Shown: positions 12,601-24,421, counted from the stretch's first letter. The stretch is DNA of 64,000 bases from Panopea generosa (GCA_029582155.1 CM055895.1:19579004-19643003); one strand, 5' to 3'. The notes: a model not told the origin generated them from the letters alone. Made by a program: numbers and translations.

Positions 12601-13318
12601 CCCTGACCAGTACTGTGGGTTGTATGTACAATATAAACCCTGACAAGGACTGTTGGTTGTATGTACAATATAAACCCTGACAAGGACTGTGGGTTGTATG
12701 TACAATACAAACCCTGACCATAACTGTGGGTTGTATGTACAATATAAACCCTGACCAGGACTGTGAGTTGTATGTACAACATAAACCCTGACAAGGACTG
12801 TGGGTTGATGTACAATATAAACCCTGACCAGGACTGTGGGTTGTATGTACAATATAAACCCTGACCAGGACTGTGGGTTGTATGTACAATATAAACCCTG
12901 ACCAGGACTGTGAGTTGTATGTACAATATAAACCCTGACCAGGACTGTGGGTTGTATGTACAATATAAACCCTGACCAGGACTGTGGGTTGTATGTACAA
13001 TATAAACCCTGACCAGGACTGTGGGTTGTATGTACAATATAAACCCTGACTATAACTGTGGGTTGTATGTACAATATAAACCCTCACCAGGACTGTGGGT
13101 TGTATGTACAATATAAACCCTGACCAGGACTGTGGGTTGTATGTACAATATAAACCCTGACCATAACTGTGGGTTGTATGTACAACATAAACCCTAAACA
13201 GGACTTTGTGTTGTATGTACAACATAAACCCTGACCATAACTGTGGGTTGTATGTACAACATAAACCCTGACCAGGACTGTGGGTTGTATGTACAATATA
13301 AACCTCAACCCGGACTAT
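6688..13318. repeat. 37 bp minisatellite, about 179 copies, 6.6 kb
   Basis: The plus-strand unit is tgaccaggactgtgggttg followed by tatgtacaatataaaccc. Variants include ctgtgagttg, ccataactgtggg, acaacataaa and aaatataaa. In gene sense the unit has no stop in any frame, and since 37 is not a multiple of three all three minus frames stay open for hundreds of codons (up to ~710). These frames are not evidence of a protein. Most units carry UGUACAUA in gene sense, the Pumilio consensus UGUANAUA. The right half has more homogeneous units than the left. Confidence 0.97.
9340..10785. repeat. 707 bp tandem segmental duplication inside the 37 bp array
   Basis: Rare variants (gtatgaacaatacaat, ctgcaagttg, ctgatcagg, ttgtacgacaat, gactttgggttg, gttgtgtgtac) recur in the same order at a constant offset of 707 bp, for example 9376 and 10083. 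Nineteen units were therefore duplicated as a block recently, consistent with unequal exchange or slippage. Confidence 0.9.
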
Positions 13319-14430
13319 GAGAAACATATAATTTTATTCCGTGGCTAAATTGTTTGTTAAATGTAGCCGATGTTTATACCAACCTTGGAAGCAAAACAAT
13401 CTTAACTTTGCAAAAACAATATAAACTATATTTATACACTTTCCTTATCTGCTTGGTCATTTAGTATACACAGTGATATGATCATATGTAATGATGTCTA
13501 CATAAGTGAGGAAGCACACCTATCTCTCAGTTTTATAGATATACATAACACCAATCCACTGTAAACTGCACAATTTATTACTGGAACACAATAACGATTT
13601 TAAAAATTTCAAAAACATTTTAACCTGGTTACTTTGAAAGAATATATATTAGTCAATCTTACATTGTAATGGCCGTTGGTAACATAATTATCACGTTTTA
13701 ATGGAGAATGTCAGGTCTGCAGAAGCAGTCCAAAAGTAAGTTTATAACAGAGAAAATTGTTATCTTTTCTTAGGAAATTAATATCCTTTATAAACGATTT
13801 TGTACAAGTCTTAAGATGTAATTTTCAAAGAACAATATAAAAGCCGTTCATTCTCTCCTTTGTTTGAGACTTTCAATTATGCAAAATCATATAAAACAGT
13901 TCCAGTAAGTGCATTTATATTCTTAGACTGCACGCAAATTTCCAATATGACAAAAAAATATCTTGCCAAATCTCCTAAAAAGTATAGATGATTGATTTAT
14001 TTAAGCTTCCATTTCCAAAGCAATATTCTAGAAAAACAAAGTCTGCAATCACTTCAACATGCAAACATCTACCGCTTGTGGCATTATGCAAATATGCCAA
14101 ACCATTATCTGTTTTTACCTTTTTGTTTTCAAAATTATAAAATCTGCTTTCAGTTGTTTTTTTTGTTTTTTTAAATCATTAATGTTCATGTCTTGTACAG
14201 TACAAATTGTGTATAGCTCACTCAAGAAGAGACATTATGTCAAATACGCAAACATAATACTAATACCCCATAATGTCAAATTTAAGTTTTTGTGTTAAAA
14301 TTACTCCTTTGGTGAAACTTATAAATTCCCTACCTGGAATACGCATCCCTACCCCTCCACAAACCCTCCCAGCCATTCTTTAAAACAACCTAAGTTGACT
14401 TACAATCCTAAATATATATTTCTTATTCCG
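13319..14430. other. Intron D-E, no gene seen
   Basis: AT-rich, mostly unique sequence with no repeats or coding segments that I could recognise. Confidence 0.6.
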
Positions 14431-14565
14431 TTTTCAACACATTTCTGGTTGTATATGTCATATTGGGGAGGAAGACCTCAGAATGAACCCGAGTAGAACC
14501 ACCGTCCTTCCACAAGTAACTTGGAGACTTTCTCACATTACGTTTTTGGAGTCAAAAAGTTTATA
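14431..14565 (-). mobile_element. SINE fragment, 3' body only
   Basis: Matches the SINE at 1816 in reverse: ttttcaacacatt, gaggaagacctcagaatga, agaaccaccgtccttcc, actttctcacatt. The tRNA head is missing. Confidence 0.8.
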
Positions 14566-14652
14566 TGCTGTCCCTAAAAGCATGGATTCACCTCATTTCC
14601 CTTGATATTATCATTTTTAATTTTTGTTTTTTGTTTTTGGGGGGGGGGGGGT

Positions 14653-14885
14653 TTGAAGCATTTCAACATCATTTTTAACATATGGCAGGTTTATATAGGT
14701 ATGGTATATCCATTTTTATTGGTGGAGGAAGACCTCAGAATGAATCTGATTAGAACCACCATCTTCAGCAAATAACTGGCAAACTTTCTCACAGTTTTTG
14801 TATGATCTGGACTCAAACCTAAGACTATTACCTTAATATTGCTAAAATAGGAGGTGCATGCTACTCTACCAATGTCAATTAGATA
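14653..14885 (-). mobile_element. SINE copy with a different tRNA-like head
   Basis: The body (ggaggaagacctcagaatga, agaaccaccatc, ggcaaactttctcaca) is that of the SINE at 1816. In minus sense the head has an A-box-like TGGTAGAGTAGCATG and B-box-like GGTTTGAGTCC and is not the Leu/Ser-like head of 1816 or 50249. A 13 bp poly-G tract lies beside it at 14639-14651. Confidence 0.75.
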
Positions 14886-15220
14886 ATAAGTTGTCAATGT
14901 CACATCAGAAGGTTGCTGAATAATGGTAGTTCTGTCACATTGTAAAAACAGGTATTACAGGTTGCCTTGTTAAGGTGTTAGGATTTAAAGTGACAGGTGG
15001 AGTTTGATAAAGAATAGAAATGATTAATGAGAGATAGAAATTAATTAACATAATGGTGTGAAAGATGATAGTGATATATAATAGAAGTCAAAGGTGGAAA
15101 CATGTGTAATACAGGTAGATCAGTTAGACGAACTGAAGTAATAAAGTAGTTAAAAGTTAATTCTTTGCCACCAAGAAAGTGTACAGTTTGTCTACATGTC
15201 ACATGACATTGAGTTCTTAC

Positions 15221-15427
15221 CGAAAGCTTGAACAAACTCGTCAGATGACAGCTTTCCGTCCCTCTCACCGAGCTCATCAAAAGTAACAATATCCAGCAGT
15301 GAACAAAGACTGGAAATCTCATCAATCGATTCTAGAAGCTGCATTTCCCATAATTCCTCCTGTTCCACTCGACCACTTAAATCTCTGTCAAAGTAGTTGA
15401 ACATCAACTCGGCCAGTTTCTGCTTTC
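15221..15427 (-). CDS. Exon D: EF-hand pair of the FSTL-like protein
   Basis: A 207 bp phase 1-1 exon (acceptor gtaaacag|GAAAGC, donor TTCG|GTAAGA) encoding 69 residues. The first EF-hand loop, residues 14-25 (DRDLSGRVEQEE), is canonical: D1, D3, S5, G6, V8, E12. It follows the helix LAELMFNYF, matching LVDQLFKYFD in FSTL5. The second loop (residues 51-64, DELGERDGKLSSDE) is two residues longer than the canonical 12, or lacks Asp at position 1 if read as 12. It is probably a weak or structural site. In the family this SPARC-like EF-hand pair sits between Kazal and Ig domains. A TTAA-flanked MITE copy lies 63 bp upstream of the acceptor. Confidence 0.94.
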
Positions 15428-15489
15428 CTGTTTACATAATAATATAATACAATATTTTGATGTATCATGCTTGTTACAGAAGTATTCTT

Positions 15490-15754
15490 TTAACCATTTG
15501 CTCCATAGATACGCGTTTTCCAGCACCAATCACAGAAGGCCAATCAAAACAGTACAGGAAGATTTCAGATTGCTCATAACGAGCAATCTGAACACTTCCT
15601 GCACTGTTAGCATTCTGTCAGTTAATATAAACATAATTCACCCAATAATTCAAAAGCCTTCTATATTAGGTGTCCAAAGGCGTCTATATTAGAGGTGTCC
15701 AAAGGCGTCTATATTAGAGGTGACCAAAGGCGTCTATATGAAGTAAAGGGTTAA
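15490..15754 (+). mobile_element. TTAA-flanked palindromic MITE, copy 2 (intact)
   Basis: 265 bp with TTAA at 15490-15493 and 15751-15754, ends TTAACCATTTGCTCCATAG and AAGTAAAGGGTTAA inverted, and the hairpin at about 15547-15608. The 3' part holds three short subrepeats of 'gtgtccaaaggcgtctatat' type. It lies 63 bp upstream of exon D. Confidence 0.9.
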
Positions 15755-15984
15755 GCCCAATACATACCGGTAGGTAACAATTGTGCAATAGTATATTTGT
15801 TCACTTGTTTTAACAACTAGCATCATTTTATGCCATCAAGGGCTATCAGATGATCAGTTAACCTAACCACTCTTTCCTTGGATTCTGGGAGGTAAGCAAA
15901 TACTCAAGCACACAAATATTGGAAAATAACTGATAACTTTTCCACTTAAATCACAGATGAAAGATGAATGAAAATGAGATGCAA

Positions 15985-16095
15985 TTTCAATCATCATGGA
16001 GACTGTGGCCAGATGGGGATTCAAACTCCCAACTTCCGGATTGCAGATAGTCAGGTGTACTACCAATGGAGCTAATGGAGCCTGGCTGGAATAAT
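15985..16095 (-). mobile_element. tRNA-derived SINE head or tRNA pseudogene
   Basis: In minus sense it has an A box (TTAGCTCCATTGGTAG) and a B box (GGAGTTTGAATCC). The acceptor ends do not pair and the T stem is imperfect, so it is not a functional tRNA gene. Confidence 0.6.
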
Positions 16096-17188
16096 ATAGT
16101 CTATATAAATATAAAACTTGATAAATCAGCTCCACGGAAATGGCCGATGATCTAGAATGTAGACATATTAAATTTTACTGAAGAATGGAACTTATTTAAA
16201 CTTTACCACATAAACCCTGTCACAATACATTTCCACAACAATTTCAAATATTTAACTCCAAATATGCTGAACTAAAGCCAGGGAAACATCAATTTTAATG
16301 TAAAAATGTTAACTAACAAAATATCCAATATGATGGATGTCTAAGAAGAAAAATAGTGAAGTATTTGAAATTAAATGTCAAAATCATACATGTCAAAGAA
16401 CAGATTTTTTCAAGCAAGTGATTAAACATTAAAACAAGAGCTGTTTGAGGACTGTGCTCCACTTTTTGAAAGCTGTCTCAATACAATATAGCTATCAGAT
16501 GATGGAAAGAGGACATTAATATGAAGTATGCTATAAAAATCTAATCCTAGTAAAAAAGGGATATAATTCTAAAAAATACAAGTAAAGGTTATGGCACTAG
16601 TCCCTATGAGTTTTTACTTTAATACTGAGCACACCAATCTATTTCAATTAAATCCTAATAGTATTGTTTTGAGACTATGTAACGAGCCTTCTAAAATATT
16701 GAATTAATCAAATTTCATATAAAAGGGGCAATTAATCTGCCTAAATCAGAGTTATCTCACTATTCAAATATAACCCGACCCCCACCCCTACCAGATAGTA
16801 CTTCTATTTATGAAAACACAAAGGGCTCTTACTCAGCCAAAGAACATGGAAACACAACAGGAATATGCATTACTAGAACTCACACTGATCCTAGCAAGAT
16901 TCCCAGCAAGCGTTTGCTAAACCCAATTACCGTTTCTACTCACGTATTAGACGCATTTGTGTAAATTGCCAATCCATGTTTTAAGACCAAGAACTGAGAA
17001 ACTAAATACAATTCTCCTATATATGTGTATAAAGCGCATCATAATTTTGACATTGTTCTCCTAATAAATACTTCATCAAATGTAAATGAGTCCTTAGAGG
17101 AATTGTTCACATATAAAAGTGACCAACCTTTCGATAATTTTGCAAATATATATTTTATACCCTAAATTTTAATCCTAAAATATCAATG
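16096..17188. other. Intron C-D, no gene seen
   Basis: AT-rich. At about 16434 it starts a stretch 'aacaagagctgtttgagga', resembling a 5' end common among molluscan interspersed repeats (recollection, not checked). No coding signal. Confidence 0.5.
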
Positions 17189-18362
17189 AACAAGAAAATA
17201 TCGGCGGAACCGATGGATGTTCCCCAAGTGAGTGTTTGACTCTGTACCATATTCCCTTAGTGCTGATGGCTACTTAGTTGAAAAATACCAAACTGCATAG
17301 CAGGAACAATATATGGCTCTGCACTTGACAGAACTCATTCGCAAATCATTGAACAAGAACAAAATGACAATATGTGCATATCCTAGTTAGTTTTACAAAA
17401 TTAAAACCAGAGGTTGTAGCGAAATAGCATCATGAAGACAATATGCACATCTCCACTTGGTAATCATGCATCCTAGCAAGTTTCATAAAATTCCAACCAG
17501 AGGTTGAAGAGAAATAGAGCAGTGAAGAGTTTGGTCACAGACAGAATGAAAGGGCCACAACTCCATGAAAAATCATCAAACAGGAACACAAACATAGCAA
17601 ATTTCATAAAATTCCAACCTGAGGTTGTAAAGAAATAGCACGGACAATAATTTGGTCACAGACTCAATGAAAGGGCCGTAACTCCTTGAAAATCATCGAA
17701 CCAGAACACAAAGACAATATGCGCATTTCCACTTGATAGTGATGCATCCTAGCAAGTTTCATAACATTCCAACATGGGATTGTAGAGAAATAGCGCGGAC
17801 AAGAATTTGGTCACAGACAAAATCAAAGGGCAAGAACTCCGTGACAAATCATCGAACCAAAAGATAAAGACAATATGCGCATCCGCACTTGGTAATGATG
17901 CATCCTAGCAAGTTTCATAAAATTCCAACATGAGGTTGTAGAGAGATAGACTAGTGCGGACAAGAAATTGGTCACAGACTCAATTAAAGGGCTATTTCTC
18001 CGTGAAAAATCATTGAACCTGAACACAAAGACATTATGCGCATGTCCACTTGGTAGTGATGCATCCTAGCAAGTTTCATAAAATTCCAACATTGGGTTGT
18101 AGAGAAATAGCCCGGACAAGAATTTGGTGACAGACCAAATCAAAGGGCCATAACTCTGTGAAAAATCATCGAACCGGAACAAAAAGATATTATGCACATT
18201 TCCACTTGGTAGTGATGCATTCTAGCAAGTTTCATAAAATTCAAACCAGAGGTTGTAGAGAAATAGTTTGGACAAGATTTGGTGACACACGGAAGGACGC
18301 ACGCACGCACACACGGACGAAGCGGCGACTTTATGCTTCCTCCCTTCGGGGGAGCATAAAAA
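17189..18362 (+). mobile_element. ~1.15 kb composite repeat with ~165 bp internal subrepeats, copy 1
   Basis: Starts aacaagaaaatatcggcgga and ends at a G/C hairpin (cctcccttcgggggagcat) followed by A-rich DNA. Inside are repeated blocks of gatgcatcctagcaagtttc, ggttgtagagaaatag, ttggtcacagac and gggccataactc, each ~165 bp. A second copy at 24422 is about 94% identical over the first 300 bp by eye. It has no open reading frame of note, so it is non-autonomous. Confidence 0.85.
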
Positions 18363-19757
18363 CATTGTCTGTACGTCGTAATTTTCTATTTCCAATAATT
18401 TCCCACGTATATTTTAAAAGATTACGTAAACTATTTATTGCTCTATTTGTTTTTTAATGTCTATTAATTGCCATTCCTGTAACTTTCATTTATTTCTTTG
18501 TTATAAGTTTTAATCCCAAAATTATCCATGAAAAACATTGCCTAGGGCATCATTCCTTTGCTTGTAAATGTGTGATAAAACAATCAGGTGACACATGGCC
18601 TGCTTACACAACTCCCAAATTAACTGATCTATTTATCTAAACACTGATTTTAAGTCGCTGTACTGTTATATGATTGACAATTAAAAAAGTGATCACACTA
18701 TTTTTAGAAAATCATGTATGTTACATCGATACTTTTCCACTTAGTGAAATAGAACGCTACGTAAAATGACACAAGAAACTGTCAGTGTGAAGACATCTCA
18801 CATTGGCATCAGGTCAAAAATGAATTGTGTCAGCGTTATAGACATATTCAATTGCGAGATAAAAACATACACTGGTTCACATTTATTTGTTATATACATT
18901 CTCGATACGGTAATGTGAACTTAAGTGTAAACCAGTCTGGCTTTCAGTGGACATTTCATGATTAAGTGACCATAACGTGTTTATCTAGTGTAATTGACAT
19001 GATGCGCTTATCCGTGTGTATTTAATTTCAAAGGATGCAAAGCAATTGTGTTTTCGCAAATTGATTGATCTTTTAGTATGGGATATATACCGGTATATAA
19101 TTTATTGATTTTCTAATGAAAATATGTTCGATTTATTTGACATGTTTTACTGCATAAATAATGTATAAGGACAGAATTTGAATAAAAATTCTCCGCTAGG
19201 TTAATCATCACCTATAATCGAGCTCACATGAAGAAATTGTCCTGAAATTAATATCTGAACATACCGATGTAGCAAAATCTTTTCTGAATTTACCCAGGGA
19301 AGATTTTTATTTTTGATACTGCAAAGGTCCAAAACTCAGCTGAAAATTACTGAGCTAAAACACAAAAGGAAAATGCACAACAAATCTTCAAACTAATTCT
19401 AAATCCCAGAAAGTCCCAGCTTAATCCGACCATAGATGTAGGAGAAGATTTAGTAACAATCGAACAGAAAGAAAACACAAAAACAATATTTCTCCCATAA
19501 TTGAAAAGACAGCCACATTGACCTAAATTTCTCACTTCTGGCATAGGAGACAATACCAAATAAAGCAATATTTGATCATTCAAAAGTCACAACTCGGACA
19601 TTAATTATCCAATTCTATTAGTTCAGGTGACAAAAACCATACAATTTATGTTCTGCAAGAGGCTATGACAAGACAATATAAGTCACAATAACTGTTATTG
19701 TACTTTGGTATGGGGAGACAGTCCAACACAATCAATTGCTTATATGTATGTGCTTAC
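18363..19757. other. Intron C-D, no gene seen
   Basis: AT-rich DNA downstream of exon C in gene sense. I found no repeats or coding homology in it. Confidence 0.6.
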
Positions 19758-20483
19758 CATCCTGGGTCTGTCTGTCACAGTTTGGCTCCCCGAAAAAGAT
19801 GCAGTGGTACTGCAGGACATTAGCCTTGAACTGCATGTACAAATCGGGCGTGCAGAACAGAGGTACCAAACTTGGTTTATCTTCCTCTGATGATGATTCC
19901 GCATCAACATCCTTTATTCCAGCAGACATCAAACCACCCTTTCCGATATATACTCTGTCTTCAGACATTGAAGTCTCTTCCGATTTTTCATTTGTGTCTT
20001 GATTATTTATTTCCTCGATATCAACAGTTTCTGATTCACTATTTTCATCAGTGTTATACATGTCATCAAAGTCCACCTTCTTTACTTTTTTATCATCAGA
20101 TTCACTGTCAGAATCACTAGCATTGTCATCTATTTTGTTACTTATATCCAAATTTTCTTCCAAAACATTTTTATTAACATCAGCAGCCACAGCACCAATT
20201 ACAACATCTTTAGTCAGATCAGCTGTCTTAATCTGGTCATCTTTTTTAACAATGTCTATCTGATCATTATCTTCTTCTTTACTTTCTTTTATATTTGTGA
20301 CTTCTTCATCACTAATGCCAGTTTTAGTACTGTCTGTTTTGTCTTCGGTTACTACTGCATTTATGTGAATGTCTTTTATGTCTGCTTTAGTTGCTTCTTT
20401 TTTTTCTGACTCCAGACTACTTTCACTGTTATTGCTTTCTGTGTTTTCTTCTTCATCACCTTCTTCTGACTCATCAAATTCTT
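19758..20483 (-). CDS. Exon C: second acidic region and conserved pre-EF-hand linker
   Basis: A 726 bp phase 1-1 exon (acceptor ttttacag|AAGAAT, donor GATG|GTAAGC) encoding 242 residues. Residues 1-205 are acidic and Ser-rich, with many E/D/K/S and no cysteine. From about 207 the sequence becomes ordered: LFCTPDLYMQFKANVLQY, which corresponds to the SCSVAEYSKLKNMLLDL segment between Kazal and EF-hand in FSTL5, followed by FFGEPNC and a hydrophilic run into exon D. So an acidic stretch of about 200 residues has been added before the conserved helix within the same exon. The exon is symmetric, so skipping it would keep frame but lose the conserved Cys helix. A TIR element starts only 68 bp upstream of its acceptor. 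The conserved C-terminal part makes the exon secure; the acidic part is supported by the uninterrupted frame from the acceptor. Confidence 0.86.
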
Positions 20484-20550
20484 CTGTAAAACAGAAAAGT
20501 GTACACATTTTTAAAAATTAAACAGATAATACTAGTTTGACAGCTTCATA

Positions 20551-21359
20551 TACCGTATATCGTCGGCCATAAGGCGAGTCGGGCCATAAGTCGAGGGGAC
20601 TTTTTGACCTTCAGATCTCAGTTTTTTGCATTTACCCTTACTTAAGTCGACCCAGAATTTTCGAAAAGGAAGTGGGTGAGATTTGGGTCACCTAAATATT
20701 AAAATTCCTACAGTAGCGATTGCCTGCACTCACAAATGACCTTAGGCCAGTATACGTTCATGTACCGTTATCGAATCAACGGCAAATATTATGCCGACAA
20801 ACAAATGCAGTCTTCTGTTGAATATTTGGTATATTCTGTAATCCATGGATAAGTGTCACCACATATGTGGGAATGCAAATTGCAATAATCGGTTACTTCT
20901 GACCCAAATATCCCAAGGCAATTTTCGGCATATATGTTTACACCCCGTGCCAACATCGTATAGGTTGCTAGGCAACGCAATCGTTCGGCTGACCAAGATC
21001 AAGGTTTCCCTTGCATAGAGTTAAAACATCAAGCGTCTAATTGAAACCGATCATTTTTTTCAACTGTCAATCAGAGTTTTCCATGAACAAAGTAACTTTC
21101 CACGTATGACGTAATCATCCTTTGTGTTTGCGAGATGCATAGTTGATTGACAAGAGTGTAATTCAATTCTGCACTTTGGTGTCATTGTTCATATAGACTG
21201 TTGCTGAAACTGAAATTCGACGTTCAAAACTTTAGTAGGAGCCGACCGTTGGTAAAAAAAATCATCACTCGGGACTAGGACGGGCCATAAGTCGAGTAGG
21301 GATTCAGAGAGTGATTTTGGAGTCTGAAAAATTCGACTTATGGCCGACGATATACGGTA
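20551..21359. mobile_element. TIR element with TA target site (pogo/Tc1-like MITE)
   Basis: Perfect ~21 bp inverted ends, CCGTATATCGTCGGCCATAAG on the left and its complement on the right (21337-21357), are flanked by TA. Subterminal 'gggccataagtcgag' also occurs inverted-compatible on both sides. The interior (~560 bp) has no coding frame of note. The superfamily is inferred from the TA target and the 'taagtcga' subterminal motif. It ends 68 bp before exon C. Confidence 0.85.
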
Positions 21360-21689
21360 AGACACTTTTTTAGCGACAACTTGCTTATTTCTGGTCAGAT
21401 ATATGATCTACTACAGTGTCTAACAAAGTCACACCCCTTGATAGTGATGGAAAGACATAGATAGACATTTTATTCAAGTTTTTATCTATCTAGCTCCAAT
21501 CCATCAATACCTAACCCTGAGACAGCACGTTGACACTCTGACATGGGGGAGACATGATAGTTGTTTGAAATGTTTTCTTGATGGTTTCAAGATCAAGTGA
21601 ATATTTAATTTAAATTGGTTGTTTTTAATGGATATATATATATTTGCAAAGAATGCCTTGGAAATCAACAAAATCCCGGCCAACCCATT

Positions 21690-22105
21690 ATATTCATAAA
21701 CAAGAGGCCCATATTGGCTCTTAATCGCTCACCTTTGACAGATAAGCATACCATTCTGACAAACATACCATCAGATAAACATATACTTTCAGATAAACAT
21801 ATACCAACAAATAAACATACCATCAGATAAACACATACTATCTATATATGCACGTCATCAGAAAAATATATATAAACCATCAGATAAACATATACTATTC
21901 ATATAAGCACATCATCAGATAAATATATACCATCAGATAAACATAAAATTATACTACCAGATAAACATATACTATTCATATAAACATATCATTCTGATAA
22001 ACATACCATCAGACAAACATATACCATCAGATAAACATATACTATTCATGAATATAAGCATACAGATAAACACATACCATCAGATAAACATATACTATCC
22101 ATATA
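21690..22105. repeat. 53 bp 'cagataaacatata' satellite, left part
   Basis: Begins after aacaagaggcccatattgg, a sequence resembling common molluscan repeat starts. Units combine catcagataaacatatac and tattcatataagcac. It is interrupted at 22106 by an inserted element and resumes at 22567. Confidence 0.88.
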
Positions 22106-22566
22106 CATCTCACTACACAGTTGCGCCCCTTTTTTGCCACGTAGCAAGATTCTTATGCTTAAAGAAAAGGCCTATGTACTTTGGTTATGAAATATTTTCA
22201 AAATGGTTCATAGTGGTTGTGATTTCTTGTGCAGATGAGAAGAGCAAAAGTTAGCATAGCATATAGTGCAATAAGACATCACTGGTGTTAAAAAAGTGAC
22301 TTTCATAAGATTTCAACATATGCATGTATTTATGAGCATTTGAGGACTTCTTTTTTCAAAAAAGCTCAGGGTGTCACTGCACCCTCTTTAAAAAACCAAT
22401 GTGGACAACCTAATAGTTATTGTGCATTTTTATGTGTGTATACATTCCTGCTATGAAAAAAAAATACTTTAAAAAAAATTCTATGTGGAACTCTTTTGTT
22501 ATCATTGAAATCCTAGACTTTTTTTTTTATAGAACAAAGAACAAAATTCAACTGTGTAGTGAGACC
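22106..22566. mobile_element. 461 bp TIR element inserted in the 53 bp satellite
   Basis: The inverted ends are CATCTCACTACACAGTTG and GGTCTCACTACACAGTTG (right end read inverted), so 16 of 18 match. Satellite sequence flanks both sides, and TATA is duplicated at 22102-22105 and 22567-22570. It is non-coding, hence a MITE of unassigned superfamily. Confidence 0.85.
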
Positions 22567-23335
22567 TATAAGCATATCATCAGATAAATATAAACCATCA
22601 GTTAAACATATACCATCAGATAAACTTATACTATTCATATAAGCATACCATCAGATAAACATATACCATCAGATAAACTTATACTAATCATATAAGCACA
22701 CCATCAGATAAACATATACCATCAGATAAACATATACTATTCATAAAAGCACATCATTAGATACATATATACCATCAGATTAATATATACCATCAGATAA
22801 ATATAAACTATTCATATAAGCACATCATCAGATAAATATATACCATCAGATAAACATATACTATTCATATAAGTACAGTATTAGATAAATATATACCATC
22901 AGATAAATATATACTATCCATATTAGCACATCATCAGATAAATATATACCATCAGATAAACATATACTATTCATATAGGCACATCATCAGATAAATATAT
23001 ACCATCAGATAAACATATACTATCCATATATGCACATCATCAGATAAATATATACCATCAGATAAACATATACTATCCATATAAGCACATCATAAGATAA
23101 ATATATACCATCAGATAAACATAAACTATCCATATAAGTACATCATCAAATAAATATATACCATCAGATAAACATATACTATTCATATAAGCACATCATC
23201 AGAGAAACATATACCATCAGATAAACATATACCATCAGATAAAAATATACCATCAGATAAACATACATCAGATAAATCCACCCTTTAGACAAATATAGCA
23301 TTCAAATAAACATACCATTAAGATAAACCTTTTAT
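22567..23335. repeat. 53 bp satellite, right part
   Basis: Continuation of the array at 21690, more regular here. For example, the catcagataaat block recurs at 22985 and 23038, 53 bp apart. It decays into irregular 'cagataaac' words near 23300. Confidence 0.9.
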
Positions 23336-23892
23336 CAGATAAATCTAAATTATAAAAGATTATCCAAAGAAAACCTCCATAAATCTAAGCCTTCAATAAC
23401 AATGACACAATAGTTAACGGATAATTAATGTTGTTGGCATGGTATTTTGTTGTTTTTTCTGTGTGTGTTTGTTGGGTTTATATTTTATTCCAACAATTCC
23501 TTTTATTTAAATAATGCTTCTGCATTGATTCTGTACGAAATGACTCTTATGTTTTGAGAATATTCGATATGCAAATTGCTGTCTGGTGACAAAGACTTAA
23601 ATCATTTCATAATACAGAAAACAATAGTTGACTGAATTTTGTCTCTCCACTATAATTATTTCTTTTATCACAATTTCAAGAACATTGGTGTCAGTGTTAT
23701 TTAGTATTTGTAATTTACAGAAACTAGTGAACTGGGGGAGATACGTTATTCCATGACAGAACTACAGCACTCAGATGAAGAGACAAGTAGGAACTCTTAA
23801 ATATAACATTTGCAATATGATGGGTTGCAATTTGTAAGCAGTCTCAGCTAAGCATGACTATAACTTTTTTTTATCAACAGTGCTAAATTTTG
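23336..23892. other. Intron B-C, no gene seen
   Basis: AT-rich sequence between two arrays. Nothing recognised. Confidence 0.55.
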
Positions 23893-24240
23893 TCTGGAAT
23901 TAACCTTTTGTCAGCAGGGCAAAACAAATCAAAATTTGTTCTTTTAACTTTTTTGTCAGCAGAACTAAACTTGTCTGGAACAACCTTTTGTCAGCAGGGC
24001 AAAACAAATCAAAATTTGTTGTTTAACTTTTTGTCAGCAGAACTAAACTTGTCTGGAACTACCTTTTGTCAGCAGGGCAAAATAAATCAAAATTTGTTCC
24101 TTAACTTTTTTGTCAGCAGAACTGAACTTGTCTGGAACTTACTTTTATCAGCAGGGCAAAACAAATCAAAATTTGTTCTTTAGCTTTTTTGTCACCAGAA
24201 CTAAACTTGTCTGGAACTAACTTTTATCAGCAGGGTAAAA
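23893..24240. repeat. ~79 bp tandem repeat, about 4.5 copies
   Basis: The unit has ttgtcagcagggcaaaac at about 23908, 23988, 24067 and 24147. Each unit is itself two related halves (tttgtcagcag-ggc and tttgtcagcag-aac). Confidence 0.92.
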
Positions 24241-24421
24241 CAATTAGTCAAGAACTTCTATTACTCCATTGTTAGAAGAAATAAAATTTATATAAAGTAT
24301 ATTTAGTTAGCAGGGTAAAAAAAGTCAAGAACTCCTTTACCATTAGAACTGAAATAATGACAATAACTATTGCTTTAACTATTCTATCATTAACCTATTT
24401 CTTTTTTAATATTTATAATAA

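Noticed and set aside
7230..13327. Minus-strand open frames of up to ~710 codons with a 37-residue period, as repeat-protein genes
   Set aside because: They overlap one another in all three frames, follow from a stop-free 37 bp unit and have no splice or homology support.
15985..16095. Functional tRNA gene on the minus strand
   Set aside because: A and B boxes are present but the acceptor and T stems do not pair.
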